A DNA stretch of 64,000 bases, taken from the NCBI RefSeq assembly GCF_016901855.1, contig NZ_JACJKY010000003.1, positions 107,799-171,798 on the forward strand, given 5' to 3'. Below the pieces are notes generated by a model. It saw only the letters and a program-made list of their open reading frames with translations, had not been told where the DNA came from and made no database searches. A program made the translations under genes and the position numbers. Positions 18,901 to 25,978 of the stretch are shown piece by piece; within the stretch, counting starts at the first letter, position 1, and each line of letters starts with the position of its first letter. Source of the DNA: Merdimmobilis hominis (lineage in GTDB: Bacteria; Bacillota; Clostridia; Oscillospirales; Ruminococcaceae).

Positions 18901-21900
18901 AGTCGCGGCAACAAGCTGGCCTTTTCGGAGGACTCCAGCTACTGCCTCTTGTGCTCTCTGGAGGTGCTGGATGAGCAGGGCAACCTAAAAAGAAAAGCCG
19001 ATATGTTCACCCGGCGCACCATCCGGCCCCATGTGGCTGTCACCAGTGTGGATACAGCCAGTGAAGCGTTGGCGGTGTCCATTTCGGAAAAAGCCCGTGT
19101 GGATATGGACTATATGGCAGAGCTGTCGGGTAAATCCCTGGAGGAACTGGAAAAAGAGCTTGCCGGGGTGATCTACCGGGATATTCGCTGTGCGGAGAAC
19201 CCGGAGGACATCCTGCCTTCTTTGGCGGATTTGAGCCGCTATCCTCTTGTCACGGCGGATGAGTACCTTTCCGGGAAAGTGCGCCAAAAGCTGCGGATGG
19301 CAAAAGCATTCCTGGAAGTGGCCCCTGACAATCAGAAGGAAACCGCCCGCAGGAATGTGGAGGCCCTGGAAGCCGTTCAGCCCCAGGATTTGGGCGCTGG
19401 AGAAATTGGCGTGCGCATTGGCGCGAACTGGGTGCCCATCGAGGTGTACCAGCAATTCATGGTGGAGCTGCTCACCCCCAATTACTATGTGCGGGACCGT
19501 ATCAAAATCCTGCGCTCCGAAGCCACCGGCCAATGGAGCATCCGGGAGAAAAACGCCGACCGCAGCAATGTAAAAGCCAATACCACCTACGGCACCAAGC
19601 GGATGAGCGCCTACCACATCTTGGAGCAGACTCTAAATCAAAGGGATGTGCGGGTATTTGACTATATTGAGGACGAGAACGGCAAGAAAAAGCCTGTCCT
19701 CAACAAAAAGGAAACCGCGATTGCCCAGGACCGGCAGGAACTCATCAAGCAGAAGTTTGCCGAGTGGATCTGGAAAGACATCGACCGCCGGGAACTGCTG
19801 TGCCGTATTTACAACGAAACCTTCAACGGCGTCCGTCCCCGTGAGTATGATGGGCGGCACATCCGGTTTGAGGGCATGAACCCGGAAATTTCCTTACGTC
19901 CCCATCAGATCAATGCCATTGCGCACATTTTGTATGGCGGAAACACCCTACTGGCTCACGAAGTAGGGGCAGGCAAAACCTACGAGATGGTGGCCGCTGC
20001 CATGGAGATGAAGCGTTTGGGCCTTTGCACCAAGTCGCTGATCGTGGTGCCAAACCACATCACCGAGCAGTGGGCGGCGGAATGGCTCCAGCTCTATCCC
20101 AGCGCCAACATTTTAGTTGCCACGAAGAAAGATTTTGAAACCCAGAACCGCAAGAAGTTTTGCAGCCGCATTGCCACCGGGGACTATGACGCCATCATTA
20201 TCGGGCACTCGCAATTTGAGAAAATCCCCATGAGCGTGGAGCGCCAGCAGGCTATTTTGGAGCGCCAGATTGAGGAAATCCTGGAAGGGATCGAACAGGC
20301 CAAGGTGCAGAAGGCGGAACGCTACACGGTCAAGCAGATGGAGCGTACCCGGAAATCGCTGGAGACAAGGCTGGCCAAGCTCAACGACCAGAGCCGCAAG
20401 GATGATGTGGTCACGTTTGAGCAGCTTGGTGTTGACAGGCTCTTTATTGATGAGAGCCATTATTTTAAGAACTTGTTTTTGGCGACAAAAATGCGAAACG
20501 TGGGCGGCATTGCCCAGACCGAAGCCCAGAAATCCAGCGATCTGTTTATGAAAACGCAGTACCTGGACGAGCTGACCGGCGGGCGCGGCGTGATTTTTGC
20601 CACCGGCACCCCTATCTCCAACTCCATGGTAGAGCTTTACACCATCCAGAGGTATTTGCAGTACAGGCTCCTGCAGGAGATGGGCCTGATCCATTTTGAC
20701 GATTGGGCAAGTAACTTTGGGGAGACTGTCACCGCCATCGAGTTATCGCCGGAGGGCACCGGCTACCGTGCTAAAACCAGGTTTGCCAAGTTTTATAACC
20801 TGCCGGAGCTGATGGCTGCTTTCAAGGAGGTGGCTGACATCCAAACAGCGGATATGCTCAAACTCCCCGTGCCCAAGGCCAACTTCCACACGGAAGTAAT
20901 CCAGCCCTCGGAGCTTCAGAAGGAGATGATAAAGGGGCTGGCGGAACGGGCTGAGAAGATTCGCGGCGGCGGTGTTGATCCTCATGTGGACAATATGCTG
21001 CGCATTACCAACGATGGAAGAAAACTGGCGTTGGATATGCGGCTGATTCAGCCTCTGGCCCCGGATGACCCCAATGGCAAGGTGGCTGTCTGCGCCCGGA
21101 ATGTGTTCCGCATCTGGGAACAGACCAAAGAAAAACGCTCTGCACAGCTTGTGTTCTGCGACCTGTCCACCCCTACCACCGATGGCTCTTTCAGTGTTTA
21201 TGACGACCTAAAAAAGAAACTGATGGACGCCGGTATCCCGGAGGAGGAAATCGCCTTTATCCACACGGCAGACAGCGAAGCCAAAAAGAAGGAGCTGTTT
21301 TCCAAGGTGCGCGCCGGGCAGGTGCAGGTGCTGCTGGGTTCCACGGCCAAAATGGGCGCAGGCACTAACGTCCAGGATAAGCTCATTGCCCTGCATGACC
21401 TGGACTGCCCCTGGCGGCCTTCCGACCTTCAGCAGCGGCTGGGGCGTATCGTCCGCCAGGGCAATGAAAATGAGGAGGTGGAAATCTATCGGTATGTAAC
21501 GGAAGGCACTTTTGACGCTTACCTCTACCAGCTTGTGGAGAACAAGCAGAAGTTCATCGCCCAGATCATGACCAGCAAGGCCCCCGTCCGTGTGGCGGAT
21601 GATGTAGATGAAACTGCCCTCAGCTATTCGGAAATCAAGGCATTGGCCACCGGCAACCCACTTATTATCGAGAAGTGCAACCTGGATATGGAGGTGGCGC
21701 GGCTCAATATGCTGAAAGCCAGCCACTTGAACCAGGTGTACGCTCTGGAGGAACTGGTGTATCGGAAATACCCGGAGGAAATCACCCGGCTCACGGAACG
21801 GATCGCGGGTTATGAGCAGGATGTGGCGCTGGTAGCGGACCACCCCAAGGCTCAGGAGGGCTTCTGCGGCATGGAGGTGGATGGCAAACACTACACCGAA

Positions 21901-22362
21901 AAAGAGGACGCAGGCAAGGCTATCATTGACGTTTGCACCCGCATGACTGGTTCCGACGCTGTTCTTTTGGGGCAGTACCGGGGCTTTTCCATGGTGCTGG
22001 CCTATGACGGGATGAGCAATGAATACCGGATCACCCTCAAAGGAACTCTTTCCCACACGGTGACGCTGGGCGCGGATGTGTTCGGCAATATCACCCGCCT
22101 GGACAATGCCCTGGAAAATCTGCCGAAAGCACTGGAGTCGGAACAGGCCAAGCTGGCAGAAACCAATGCCCAGCTTGAAAACGCCCGCACCGAACTGGCT
22201 GCCCCTTTTGCCCGCGAGGAGGAGCTGGCGGAGAAAACAGCCCGTTTGAAAGAGCTGAATATTCTGCTCAACATGGATGAGAAGGACAAAACATTGATGG
22301 ACGATACCCCAGACGAGGGCGAGGATGTGCCTGCCCGGAGGGTTGCGGAGCTGGCACGGTAA
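12949..22362 (+). CDS. Giant N6-DNA methylase / SNF2-type helicase polyprotein (3137 aa)
   Basis: Starts at 12949 with AAAGGAGG. The N-terminal 110 residues resemble an ArdC-like ssDNA-binding domain. Long linker and large-polyvalent-protein associated modules follow, including an LPD11-like DCDYFLGAGGRAEKHLW (about 1348). A methylase domain has motif I EPSCGTGNF (about 1651) and an unusual catalytic loop NVPF (about 1714) in place of NPPY. A superfamily 2 helicase follows with Walker A HEVGAGKT (about 2337), DESH (about 2501), TGTPISNSM and GRIVRQG (about 2832). Such proteins in Tn1549-type ICEs are thought to protect or process incoming DNA. Residues 283-400 are encoded opposite a complete tnpV in another frame and are low-complexity. 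Confidence 0.88.
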   Translation: MAIRYKALTELYQETQRSVTAPDQWRAFLASACRNYRLSFDEQLLVYAQRPDATAVLEIERWNRQFGRWVNRGANGIAVFDGEHTGKPRLKYYFDISDTHEARFPRPVPLWTVREEYAPDIIETLENSFGELERKEDLGEALLSAAKNAVEDNMPDYLAELKTLTEGSFLEELDELNLEVEYRRAVQNSIGYMLLVRCGLDPSEYFEDMDFRDVTDFNTPQTLNALGVATGDISQMCLSAISRTVLALQRQPQKENRTFEPQQKNQYAVTEQENTQPERSFEYDRDHLHQAGRLQSAEPSAAPGGAGSPWEIRIASEEVPQGAPQGDVHQPADQRQAEQPSGGDPADRPAPDGADRGADGQEPGRDGGTESQRPDEVGADDEQPAERGGGNGAGGADLQLIDEPEESAGGEQLPALLDEKQIMAIIANKDDDLKYKKNQIELFFSVHSDVQERADYLKSAYQDRYTEIIADGQRLGYKPQENGLLMWEGSYPSRTKESVFSWDIVAQWTAQLIDKKEYFIQTDIPQLLTQESQQMSLFDFAALQQPAQAEGTAQPSIFPHPALPQQVIDEALCIGANDQNSRLIICAYFKKDKPDNARFLAEHYGENGAGFYLDGRQYAIWYNAEGIRIAQGESAQRSSATLIPWEQAAARIRELLDLGRYMPQSELDRVDGYERQQRAAQLWYLRQDFAEGTADAGYLPTVNAIYGKNHGFPEESAAISDLLGHPEGLQNLRDELEQFVQAYRENRELLRFHFHRPQKLLEQLSDLQREPLHFTAAEGYAPQRRFFISGDEIDNLLRGGKRSTDYRLAVYSFYRNHTERKERENFLKHYHGEYSGHSGGNDDVTYQLSKGVSFSHGSITAPYAKVELKWNAVEKRVSAMIAQGRFLPDEDRAAMPQYEKHQLARNIRTFFENVPQEQPHPYPFGFDYWDAVKLIETQLDDPARVEEIYQMMVPVWEATPQDDRMYALRQQAFENLTAFRQGTFTLFAEHKEPAAPAMPQAKAYDLGYGHLGNGITVWNRLEEEHGDYKTVAHIAPDRTVTIYDEEMPQAVREEIQRIADTSEMTISVTQDAPVFAVPPRVQEPLQKEEPADPYPELAAQVLRFVGEFDGSRMGYGEDDAQALENIAQQLHDPVQREEIRRLLQSFLDHADPEEEIAVDITLCMEQIGELPLALTPEQAQIEEIAGYLEEAGYAASRELVEEGLMDYRAHGGKGNSQDVADFIEREFLSEETEPASLEIAKEFINDFCEAEYGSPADFSDLEKVGIAYTTVTDEEIPIQVNADLVHYRIERYLGGQFLERRQYESLDELIQNELAELDFDDLISVSDEELESISTTPEQDSDDYRLLSRLKADCDYFLGAGGRAEKHLWAGNVREQIAKMRELYDALPEKPEWLTMEDIDRYAQRMEPPFEVVVYHHFENGYDERLDYQTLAEAEQAAQKYVAGTMEGEDGFAYDGAGIYDLQENRWLRVYGNFPDERAIEQAKQAPAAEEQPASPEQADLQPKKEEALPLPPKHPRRERITFTTLHPEVPRDQRHDFHITDDALGHGTPSEKYAANAAAIRTLKQIEAEERLATPEEQEILSRYVGWGGLANCFEQTSPHYEELKSLLDSEEYAAARASSLTAFYTPPVVIRGIYKALAQMGFTQGNILEPSCGTGNFLGLLPTDLAGSKAYGVELDSISGRIAGQLYQNANISVNGFETVQMPDSFFDVAVGNVPFGDFKVLDKRYDKHHWLIHDYFFGKTLDKVRPGGIVAFITSKGTLDKENSSVRKYLAQRADLIGAIRLPDNTFKQNAGTEVTSDIIFLQKRDHITDLDQDWVHLDTDENGIRMNRYFVQHPEMILGDMVMESTRFGPDSACKAREGEDLSEQLANAIQFLQAEIKPYELEELDEEEDRSIPADPTVKNFSYTIADGQVYYRENSLMHPVEVSVTAENRIRGMIELRECVRRLIEYQTEGYPDEEIAAEQQKLNDLYDSFTAKYGLLNSRGNKLAFSEDSSYCLLCSLEVLDEQGNLKRKADMFTRRTIRPHVAVTSVDTASEALAVSISEKARVDMDYMAELSGKSLEELEKELAGVIYRDIRCAENPEDILPSLADLSRYPLVTADEYLSGKVRQKLRMAKAFLEVAPDNQKETARRNVEALEAVQPQDLGAGEIGVRIGANWVPIEVYQQFMVELLTPNYYVRDRIKILRSEATGQWSIREKNADRSNVKANTTYGTKRMSAYHILEQTLNQRDVRVFDYIEDENGKKKPVLNKKETAIAQDRQELIKQKFAEWIWKDIDRRELLCRIYNETFNGVRPREYDGRHIRFEGMNPEISLRPHQINAIAHILYGGNTLLAHEVGAGKTYEMVAAAMEMKRLGLCTKSLIVVPNHITEQWAAEWLQLYPSANILVATKKDFETQNRKKFCSRIATGDYDAIIIGHSQFEKIPMSVERQQAILERQIEEILEGIEQAKVQKAERYTVKQMERTRKSLETRLAKLNDQSRKDDVVTFEQLGVDRLFIDESHYFKNLFLATKMRNVGGIAQTEAQKSSDLFMKTQYLDELTGGRGVIFATGTPISNSMVELYTIQRYLQYRLLQEMGLIHFDDWASNFGETVTAIELSPEGTGYRAKTRFAKFYNLPELMAAFKEVADIQTADMLKLPVPKANFHTEVIQPSELQKEMIKGLAERAEKIRGGGVDPHVDNMLRITNDGRKLALDMRLIQPLAPDDPNGKVAVCARNVFRIWEQTKEKRSAQLVFCDLSTPTTDGSFSVYDDLKKKLMDAGIPEEEIAFIHTADSEAKKKELFSKVRAGQVQVLLGSTAKMGAGTNVQDKLIALHDLDCPWRPSDLQQRLGRIVRQGNENEEVEIYRYVTEGTFDAYLYQLVENKQKFIAQIMTSKAPVRVADDVDETALSYSEIKALATGNPLIIEKCNLDMEVARLNMLKASHLNQVYALEELVYRKYPEEITRLTERIAGYEQDVALVADHPKAQEGFCGMEVDGKHYTEKEDAGKAIIDVCTRMTGSDAVLLGQYRGFSMVLAYDGMSNEYRITLKGTLSHTVTLGADVFGNITRLDNALENLPKALESEQAKLAETNAQLENARTELAAPFAREEELAEKTARLKELNILLNMDEKDKTLMDDTPDEGEDVPARRVAELAR
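13796..14149 (+). CDS. tnpV: TnpV, nested in another frame inside the giant gene
   Basis: A 117-aa TnpV-type transposon protein read in frame +2 inside the frame +1 giant gene. It has its own AAAGGAG 7 bp before ATG 13796. The product begins MTEITYTRQGDYNLPN, has FLKEHRRVTYTNLL in the middle and ends VLAELIYS, the standard TnpV start and end. A second, truncated tnpV lies at 44216. TnpV proteins are small, of unknown function and common in Tn4451/Tn1549-type elements. The overlapping giant-protein residues are Gly/Asp/Pro/Gln-rich, as expected if the long frame was extended over an older tnpV, or the reverse. Confidence 0.8.
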   Translation: MTEITYTRQGDYNLPNLLPPQEEPVPHGKYALLRKKFLKEHRRVTYTNLLTSGKLNSHLAEIQQTAQRRMEQIVAQMAKNQGVTEELKASDQMKWVQMMSNLQNAAEETVLAELIYS

Positions 22363-22373
22363 AGGAGGATACG

Positions 22374-22709
22374 ATGACCAACGAAGAATTAAATACCAGG
22401 CTCTATGAGAAAATGTTTGCGGAACAGGAGCAGTTCCGGGATTGGCTGCTCTCCCAACCGCCGGCTGAGATTTTGAACCATGCCTATGAGTACACGGTGC
22501 GGGAGGACATCCTGATGTCTCTTGAATACCACGATCTGGAGGATAGTCAGGCCAGGGCGCTGCTGAAATCTGACAAGCCCTTGAAGCAGATTTTTGAGCG
22601 GTGGGAGAACCAGGAAACCTCTTATATGGATACGGTATGGGATACTGTCCAGGAACAGGCCAGGGCCGCCGAAGCCAAACAGAAAGCCAAAGCGCAGAAA
22701 GAAAGGTGA
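22374..22709 (+). CDS. DUF3848-like ICE protein (111 aa)
   Basis: Starts 11 bp after the giant gene with AAAGGAGG upstream. The sequence MTNEELNTRLYEKMFAEQ and AEILNHAYEYTVREDILMSL match what I remember as DUF3848, a family found next to methylase-helicase genes. It is helical, with a basic coiled-coil-like tail (AKQKAKAQKER). Probably co-transcribed with the giant gene. Biochemical role unknown. Confidence 0.7.
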   Translation: MTNEELNTRLYEKMFAEQEQFRDWLLSQPPAEILNHAYEYTVREDILMSLEYHDLEDSQARALLKSDKPLKQIFERWENQETSYMDTVWDTVQEQARAAEAKQKAKAQKER

Positions 22710-22717
22710 TCGCACAT

Positions 22718-22746
22718 TTGCCATTGCGCTGCGGGGCAGGTATAGT
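22718..22746 (+). promoter_or_regulatory. Sigma-A type promoter
   Basis: TTGCCA at 22718-22723 and TATAGT at 22741-22746 with a 17-bp spacer; a TATAAT overlaps at 22746-22751. It lies 28-33 bp before the gene at 22779 and is preceded by CGCACATTTGC as at the 2237 promoter. Confidence 0.6.
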
Positions 22747-22778
22747 ATAATAAAAATCGTAACAAGGGGTGATGATAG

Positions 22779-23111
22779 ATGGACGATAGCTACTGCCTGC
22801 TCCCGGAGCGCATTTCCGAGCAGTTTTCTGAAATCGACAGCGACATCGTGATGGATTTGGCGGCTGCCAGCCCGGAATATACCGAGTTGAAGGCCCAGAT
22901 GGAGGAACTGAAACGCCGAAATCCTGTGATTGGCGCTCTGCTGGAGGGCAAGGGAGAACTTTCTTTTACCGCTGAGGAGCATGAAGCCTTGAAGGAATTT
23001 ATCCGGCTGTATATGCGGGCCGATAATATGGAACGGGAACACATCTACTTTCGGGGCCATGCAGATGGATTTGCCTATCTGAAGAAAATCGGCGCTTTCA
23101 AAACGGAATAG
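22779..23111 (+). CDS. Hypothetical helical ICE protein (110 aa)
   Basis: Has its own promoter and AAGGGGTGAT ribosome site, and is followed by a terminator, so it is a single-gene unit. The protein is helical, with the pattern SPEYTELKAQMEELKRRNPVIGALLEG and a C-terminal HIYFRGHADGFAYLKKIG. No domain named with confidence; similar small proteins are common in Clostridia ICEs. Independent control suggests a regulatory role, but this is inference. Confidence 0.6.
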   Translation: MDDSYCLLPERISEQFSEIDSDIVMDLAAASPEYTELKAQMEELKRRNPVIGALLEGKGELSFTAEEHEALKEFIRLYMRADNMEREHIYFRGHADGFAYLKKIGAFKTE

Positions 23112-23119
23112 CTCTTTAG

Positions 23120-23147
23120 GCGGCATGGAGAAATCCATGCCGCTTTT
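23120..23147 (+). terminator. Intrinsic terminator
   Basis: GCGGCATGG (23120-23128) pairs with CCATGCCGC (23135-23143) around a 6-nt loop, followed by TTTT. The tail ACATACCAAAA matches that of the terminator at 9017. Confidence 0.75.
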
Positions 23148-23221
23148 ACATACCAAAATTCATTCGAACCCAAAAAAGGTTTTGTAGAAAATAAGTTTTT
23201 ACGGATTACAAGTAAAAACTA

Positions 23222-23250
23222 TTGATATTCTTGGAGTTTTTCGCTATACT
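23222..23250 (+). promoter_or_regulatory. Promoter of the DUF4143 ATPase gene
   Basis: TTGATA (23222-23227), 17-bp spacer, TATACT (23245-23250), 29 bp before the ATG at 23279. The surrounding 100 bp are much more A/T-rich than the ICE backbone, consistent with an inserted cargo gene. Confidence 0.65.
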
Positions 23251-23278
23251 ACTAGTAAGGAACAAGGAGGCGAACGAT

Positions 23279-24478
23279 ATGATTATCCGACCACAATATA
23301 TGAACACGCTGAAAACCTATCGGGATGTTCCGCTGGTGAAGATACTGGCAGGAATCCGGCGCTGTGGTAAATCCACAATTTTAGATATGCTGCGGGATGA
23401 TCTGCTGAAAAGCGGGATTGCCGCAGACCACATTATCAGTATGCGCTATACGTCGGAGGACTTTGACGACGGTATGACCGACAAGGATATGTATCACGGT
23501 ATCAAGGAGCAAATGACCGGCAATGGGCGCTACTATCTGCTGCTGGACGAAGTACAGGAAATTACCGGCTGGGAAAAAGCGGTCAACAGCCTGCTGGAAA
23601 ACGCCGACACCGATATTTATGTGACCGGTTCCAATTCCAAGCTGATGTCCAGCGAGATCTCGACCTATTTGACGGGACGGTATATCTCCATCCCGGTCTA
23701 TACCCTGTCCTTTGCTGAATATCTGGATTTCAAAAAAACGGATTCCCGTTCCCCAAAGGAGCTGTTAAACGAATATCTGCGGCTGGGTGGATTCCCTATT
23801 GTGGCGCTGGGCAACTTTGACGAACGCTCTGCCTATCAGATCGTGGAGGGAATCTATAACTCTGTGATTACCAACGATATTACAAAGCGGCATAACATCA
23901 TGAACTTTGATTTGTTCAACCGTGTTGTTAAGTATATCGTGGAAAATGTGGGCAAGACCTTTTCTGCCAACGCCATTGCAAAGTTCCTCAAAAGCGAGGG
24001 GCGCTCCCTATCCGTGGAGGCAGTTTACAACTATCTGAACTGGCTGGAAAAGGCGTTTGTGATCTATCGCTGCCAGCGGTATGATTTGCAGGGAAAATCC
24101 GTGCTGAAAACCCAGGAAAAATTCTATCTGGCAGACGCTTCTCTGAAATACTGCATCATGGGTTTTAATCCGAAGTCCATTGCCGCTATGCTGGAAAACA
24201 TCGTGTATTTTGAATTGCGGCGGCGGGGCTATGAAGTTTATATCGGGAAGAATGAAACGAAAGAAATTGATTTTGTGGCAGTGCAGCGCGACGAGCGTAT
24301 CTACGTTCAGGTGTGCCGCAGGTTGCCGGAGGAATCGGATCGGGAGGTTGCCAATCTCCTCGAAATCAAAGACCACTATCCGAAATATGTGGTAACGCTG
24401 GATGAGCTGGCGGCAGGAAATATCAATGGCGTGAAGATCGTGCATTTGGCGGATTTCCTGCTGAGTGACACATACTGA
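23279..24478 (+). CDS. AAA-type ATPase with DUF4143 C-terminal domain
   Basis: A 399-aa ATPase. Walker A is IRRCGKSTIL (about residues 24-33), Walker B LLLDEVQEI (about 86-94), and a sensor-like VTGSNSKL follows. The C-terminal region has the DUF4143 type with a nuclease-like end, EIDFVAVQRDERIYVQV, in which the E-I-D and Q residues resemble a PD-(D/E)xK fold; that last point is inference. The ATG at 23279 has AAGGAGG. These ATPases are frequent cargo in gut bacteria; their function is mostly unknown, possibly defence or toxin-antitoxin like. The gene has its own promoter and lower GC than its neighbours. Confidence 0.82.
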   Translation: MIIRPQYMNTLKTYRDVPLVKILAGIRRCGKSTILDMLRDDLLKSGIAADHIISMRYTSEDFDDGMTDKDMYHGIKEQMTGNGRYYLLLDEVQEITGWEKAVNSLLENADTDIYVTGSNSKLMSSEISTYLTGRYISIPVYTLSFAEYLDFKKTDSRSPKELLNEYLRLGGFPIVALGNFDERSAYQIVEGIYNSVITNDITKRHNIMNFDLFNRVVKYIVENVGKTFSANAIAKFLKSEGRSLSVEAVYNYLNWLEKAFVIYRCQRYDLQGKSVLKTQEKFYLADASLKYCIMGFNPKSIAAMLENIVYFELRRRGYEVYIGKNETKEIDFVAVQRDERIYVQVCRRLPEESDREVANLLEIKDHYPKYVVTLDELAAGNINGVKIVHLADFLLSDTY

Positions 24479-24509
24479 TTTAAGAGTGTGATACAGTGGC
24501 GAAAGAAGG

Positions 24510-24728
24510 GTGGATGTGACCAGACAGGGCGATTTTCTCATTTATTGCGTGGAGACCTACAAAAATGCCAAGCACTTGACTGGCAGGCAGGTGGCGGAAC
24601 TCTTTACCCGTTACCATGTGTGGGACTATGTGTATTCCTGTTATGAAGCCCTGCACACCACCGGGGCCAATTATATCGTGGAGGACATCGACCTCTATAT
24701 CGAGGCAAGGAAACCTGCTATGGCTTAA
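24510..24728 (+). CDS. DUF3791-like small protein
   Basis: A 72-aa protein starting at a GTG. The core LIYCVETYKNAKHLTGRQVA and YSCYEALHTTG plus IVEDIDLYIEAR match DUF3791 as I remember it, a family often encoded with DUF3990-type ADP-ribosyltransferase-like genes in possible toxin-antitoxin pairs. No DUF3990 partner is present here; the ATPase at 23279 lies 31 bp upstream and may share its transcript. Confidence 0.65.
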   Translation: MDVTRQGDFLIYCVETYKNAKHLTGRQVAELFTRYHVWDYVYSCYEALHTTGANYIVEDIDLYIEARKPAMA

Positions 24729-24794
24729 AGCTGTCTGACCGAAACTGCACATTCCCCATTCATATCTGCATATAAATCGCAAAAGTATATGCAG

Positions 24795-24829
24795 AAAAAG
24801 CCGATTGGAGCGATCCGGTCGGCTTTTTT
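24795..24829 (+). terminator. Intrinsic terminator
   Basis: AAAAAGCCGA (24795-24804) and TCGGCTTTTTT (24819-24829) form a bidirectional terminator after the DUF3791-like gene. Confidence 0.7.
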
Positions 24830-24844
24830 CATATCTGAAAAGAG

Positions 24845-24922
24845 TACAGCCCCCTTTACATAGTCAGCTACCCCACATGGGGCGGCTAATCTACGGCTAT
24901 GTGAAGGGGGCTGTATTTTTTT
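24845..24922 (+). promoter_or_regulatory. 19-bp stem hairpin ending in T7 directly against the Toprim gene start
   Basis: Arms at 24845-24863 and 24897-24915 pair over 19 positions with one G-T pair. A second small hairpin, CCCC-ACAT-GGGG, lies in the loop. The right arm is followed by a run of seven T that abuts the ATG at 24923, and no ribosome site is visible. It looks like an intrinsic terminator or attenuator, or a structured single-strand replication signal. Confidence 0.6.
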
Positions 24923-25894
24923 ATGCCTTTTTACGATTCAGAAGCCATCGAACGGGCAAGGCAGGTGGATCTTCTCACCTATCTGCAAACCTGCGAACCC
25001 CAGGAGTTGGTCCATGTGTCCGGCAACGTCTACTGCACCAAGACCCATGACAGCCTGCGGATTTCCAACGGCAAATGGTGCTGGTTTTCCCGCGGGATCG
25101 GCGGTTACAGCGCGCTGGACTATCTCATCAAGGTCAACGGCTATTCCTTTCTGGAGGCCATGGAAACCATCTCCGGCAGGGCGGCTATCCCGCCGCCTTC
25201 CTTTGTGCCAGCGCCGAAGGAGGAAAAGCCTAAGAACCTGCTTCTGCCCCAGGCCGCCCCGGATAACCGGGCGATGATGGCCTATCTCAAGGGGCGGGGC
25301 ATTGACCAGGAGATTTTGGACTACTGCGTCCAGACCGGACGGATTTATGAGAGCCGGAACAAGGGCCACGGCAACGTGGTTTTCGTTGGTTTTGACAAGG
25401 ATGGCAAGGCGCGGTTCGGCTGCCTGCGGGGAATCAGCGAAGCCCGGTTCCACGGGGATTTAAGCGGTAGCGATAAGCAATTTTCCTTTGCTCTGCCCGC
25501 CTGCGTGGAAAATCCGGCAGTCCATCTGTGTGAGTGCGCCATTGATGTCATGTCCTATGCCACTCTCTGCAGGCTGGACGGGATCGACTGGCGGCGGCAC
25601 AATCTGCTGTCCCTGGCCGGGGTGTACCAGCCAAAGAAAAAGATCGAGGAAAGCAAGCTGCCGGTGGCCCTCACCCGATTTTTGGAGGACCACCCCCATG
25701 TGAAAACCATCTATCTTCATCTGGACAACGACACCGCTGGCCGGCTGGCGGCCAAGGCAATCATGGCTGTCATGCCGGAGGGCTACCGGGTGGAGAACAA
25801 ACCGCCGCCCCGTGGAAAGGATGTGAACGATTTTCTGTGCCACCGGCTGGGGATTCCCATTCGGGGCAGCCACAGCAAAGAGCCGGAGCGGTGA
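24923..25894 (+). CDS. DUF3991/Toprim domain protein (primase-like)
   Basis: 323 aa. The N-terminal part (GNVYCTKTHDSLRISNGKWC, GGYSALDYLI) fits the DUF3991 zinc-finger-like CHC2 relative. The C-terminal Toprim domain has LCECAIDVMSY (acidic Glu near residue 203) and LHLDNDTAGRLA (D-x-D near 273). Toprim proteins of this type are thought to prime DNA synthesis on transferred single strands. The start at 24923 immediately follows the T7 of a strong hairpin and lacks a ribosome site, so translation may be leaderless, low or conditional. The gene sits alone before the HipBA-like gene. Confidence 0.82.
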   Translation: MPFYDSEAIERARQVDLLTYLQTCEPQELVHVSGNVYCTKTHDSLRISNGKWCWFSRGIGGYSALDYLIKVNGYSFLEAMETISGRAAIPPPSFVPAPKEEKPKNLLLPQAAPDNRAMMAYLKGRGIDQEILDYCVQTGRIYESRNKGHGNVVFVGFDKDGKARFGCLRGISEARFHGDLSGSDKQFSFALPACVENPAVHLCECAIDVMSYATLCRLDGIDWRRHNLLSLAGVYQPKKKIEESKLPVALTRFLEDHPHVKTIYLHLDNDTAGRLAAKAIMAVMPEGYRVENKPPPRGKDVNDFLCHRLGIPIRGSHSKEPER

Positions 25895-25938
25895 GTTGCC
25901 GGTTTCCCAGCTTCGACAGATTCTCCCTCTTGCAAATT

Positions 25939-25956
25939 GTTATCATATATGTTAAC
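25939..25956. promoter_or_regulatory. Near-perfect 18-bp palindrome, likely HipB-like operator
   Basis: GTTATCATATATGTTAAC equals its reverse complement except at one symmetric pair. It lies 23 bp before the ATG of the HTH-kinase fusion and overlaps the probable promoter (TTGCAA at 25930). Autorepression by the N-terminal HTH domain is inferred. Confidence 0.5.
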
Positions 25957-25978
25957 ATTAAAGCAGTGAGGTGAGAGT

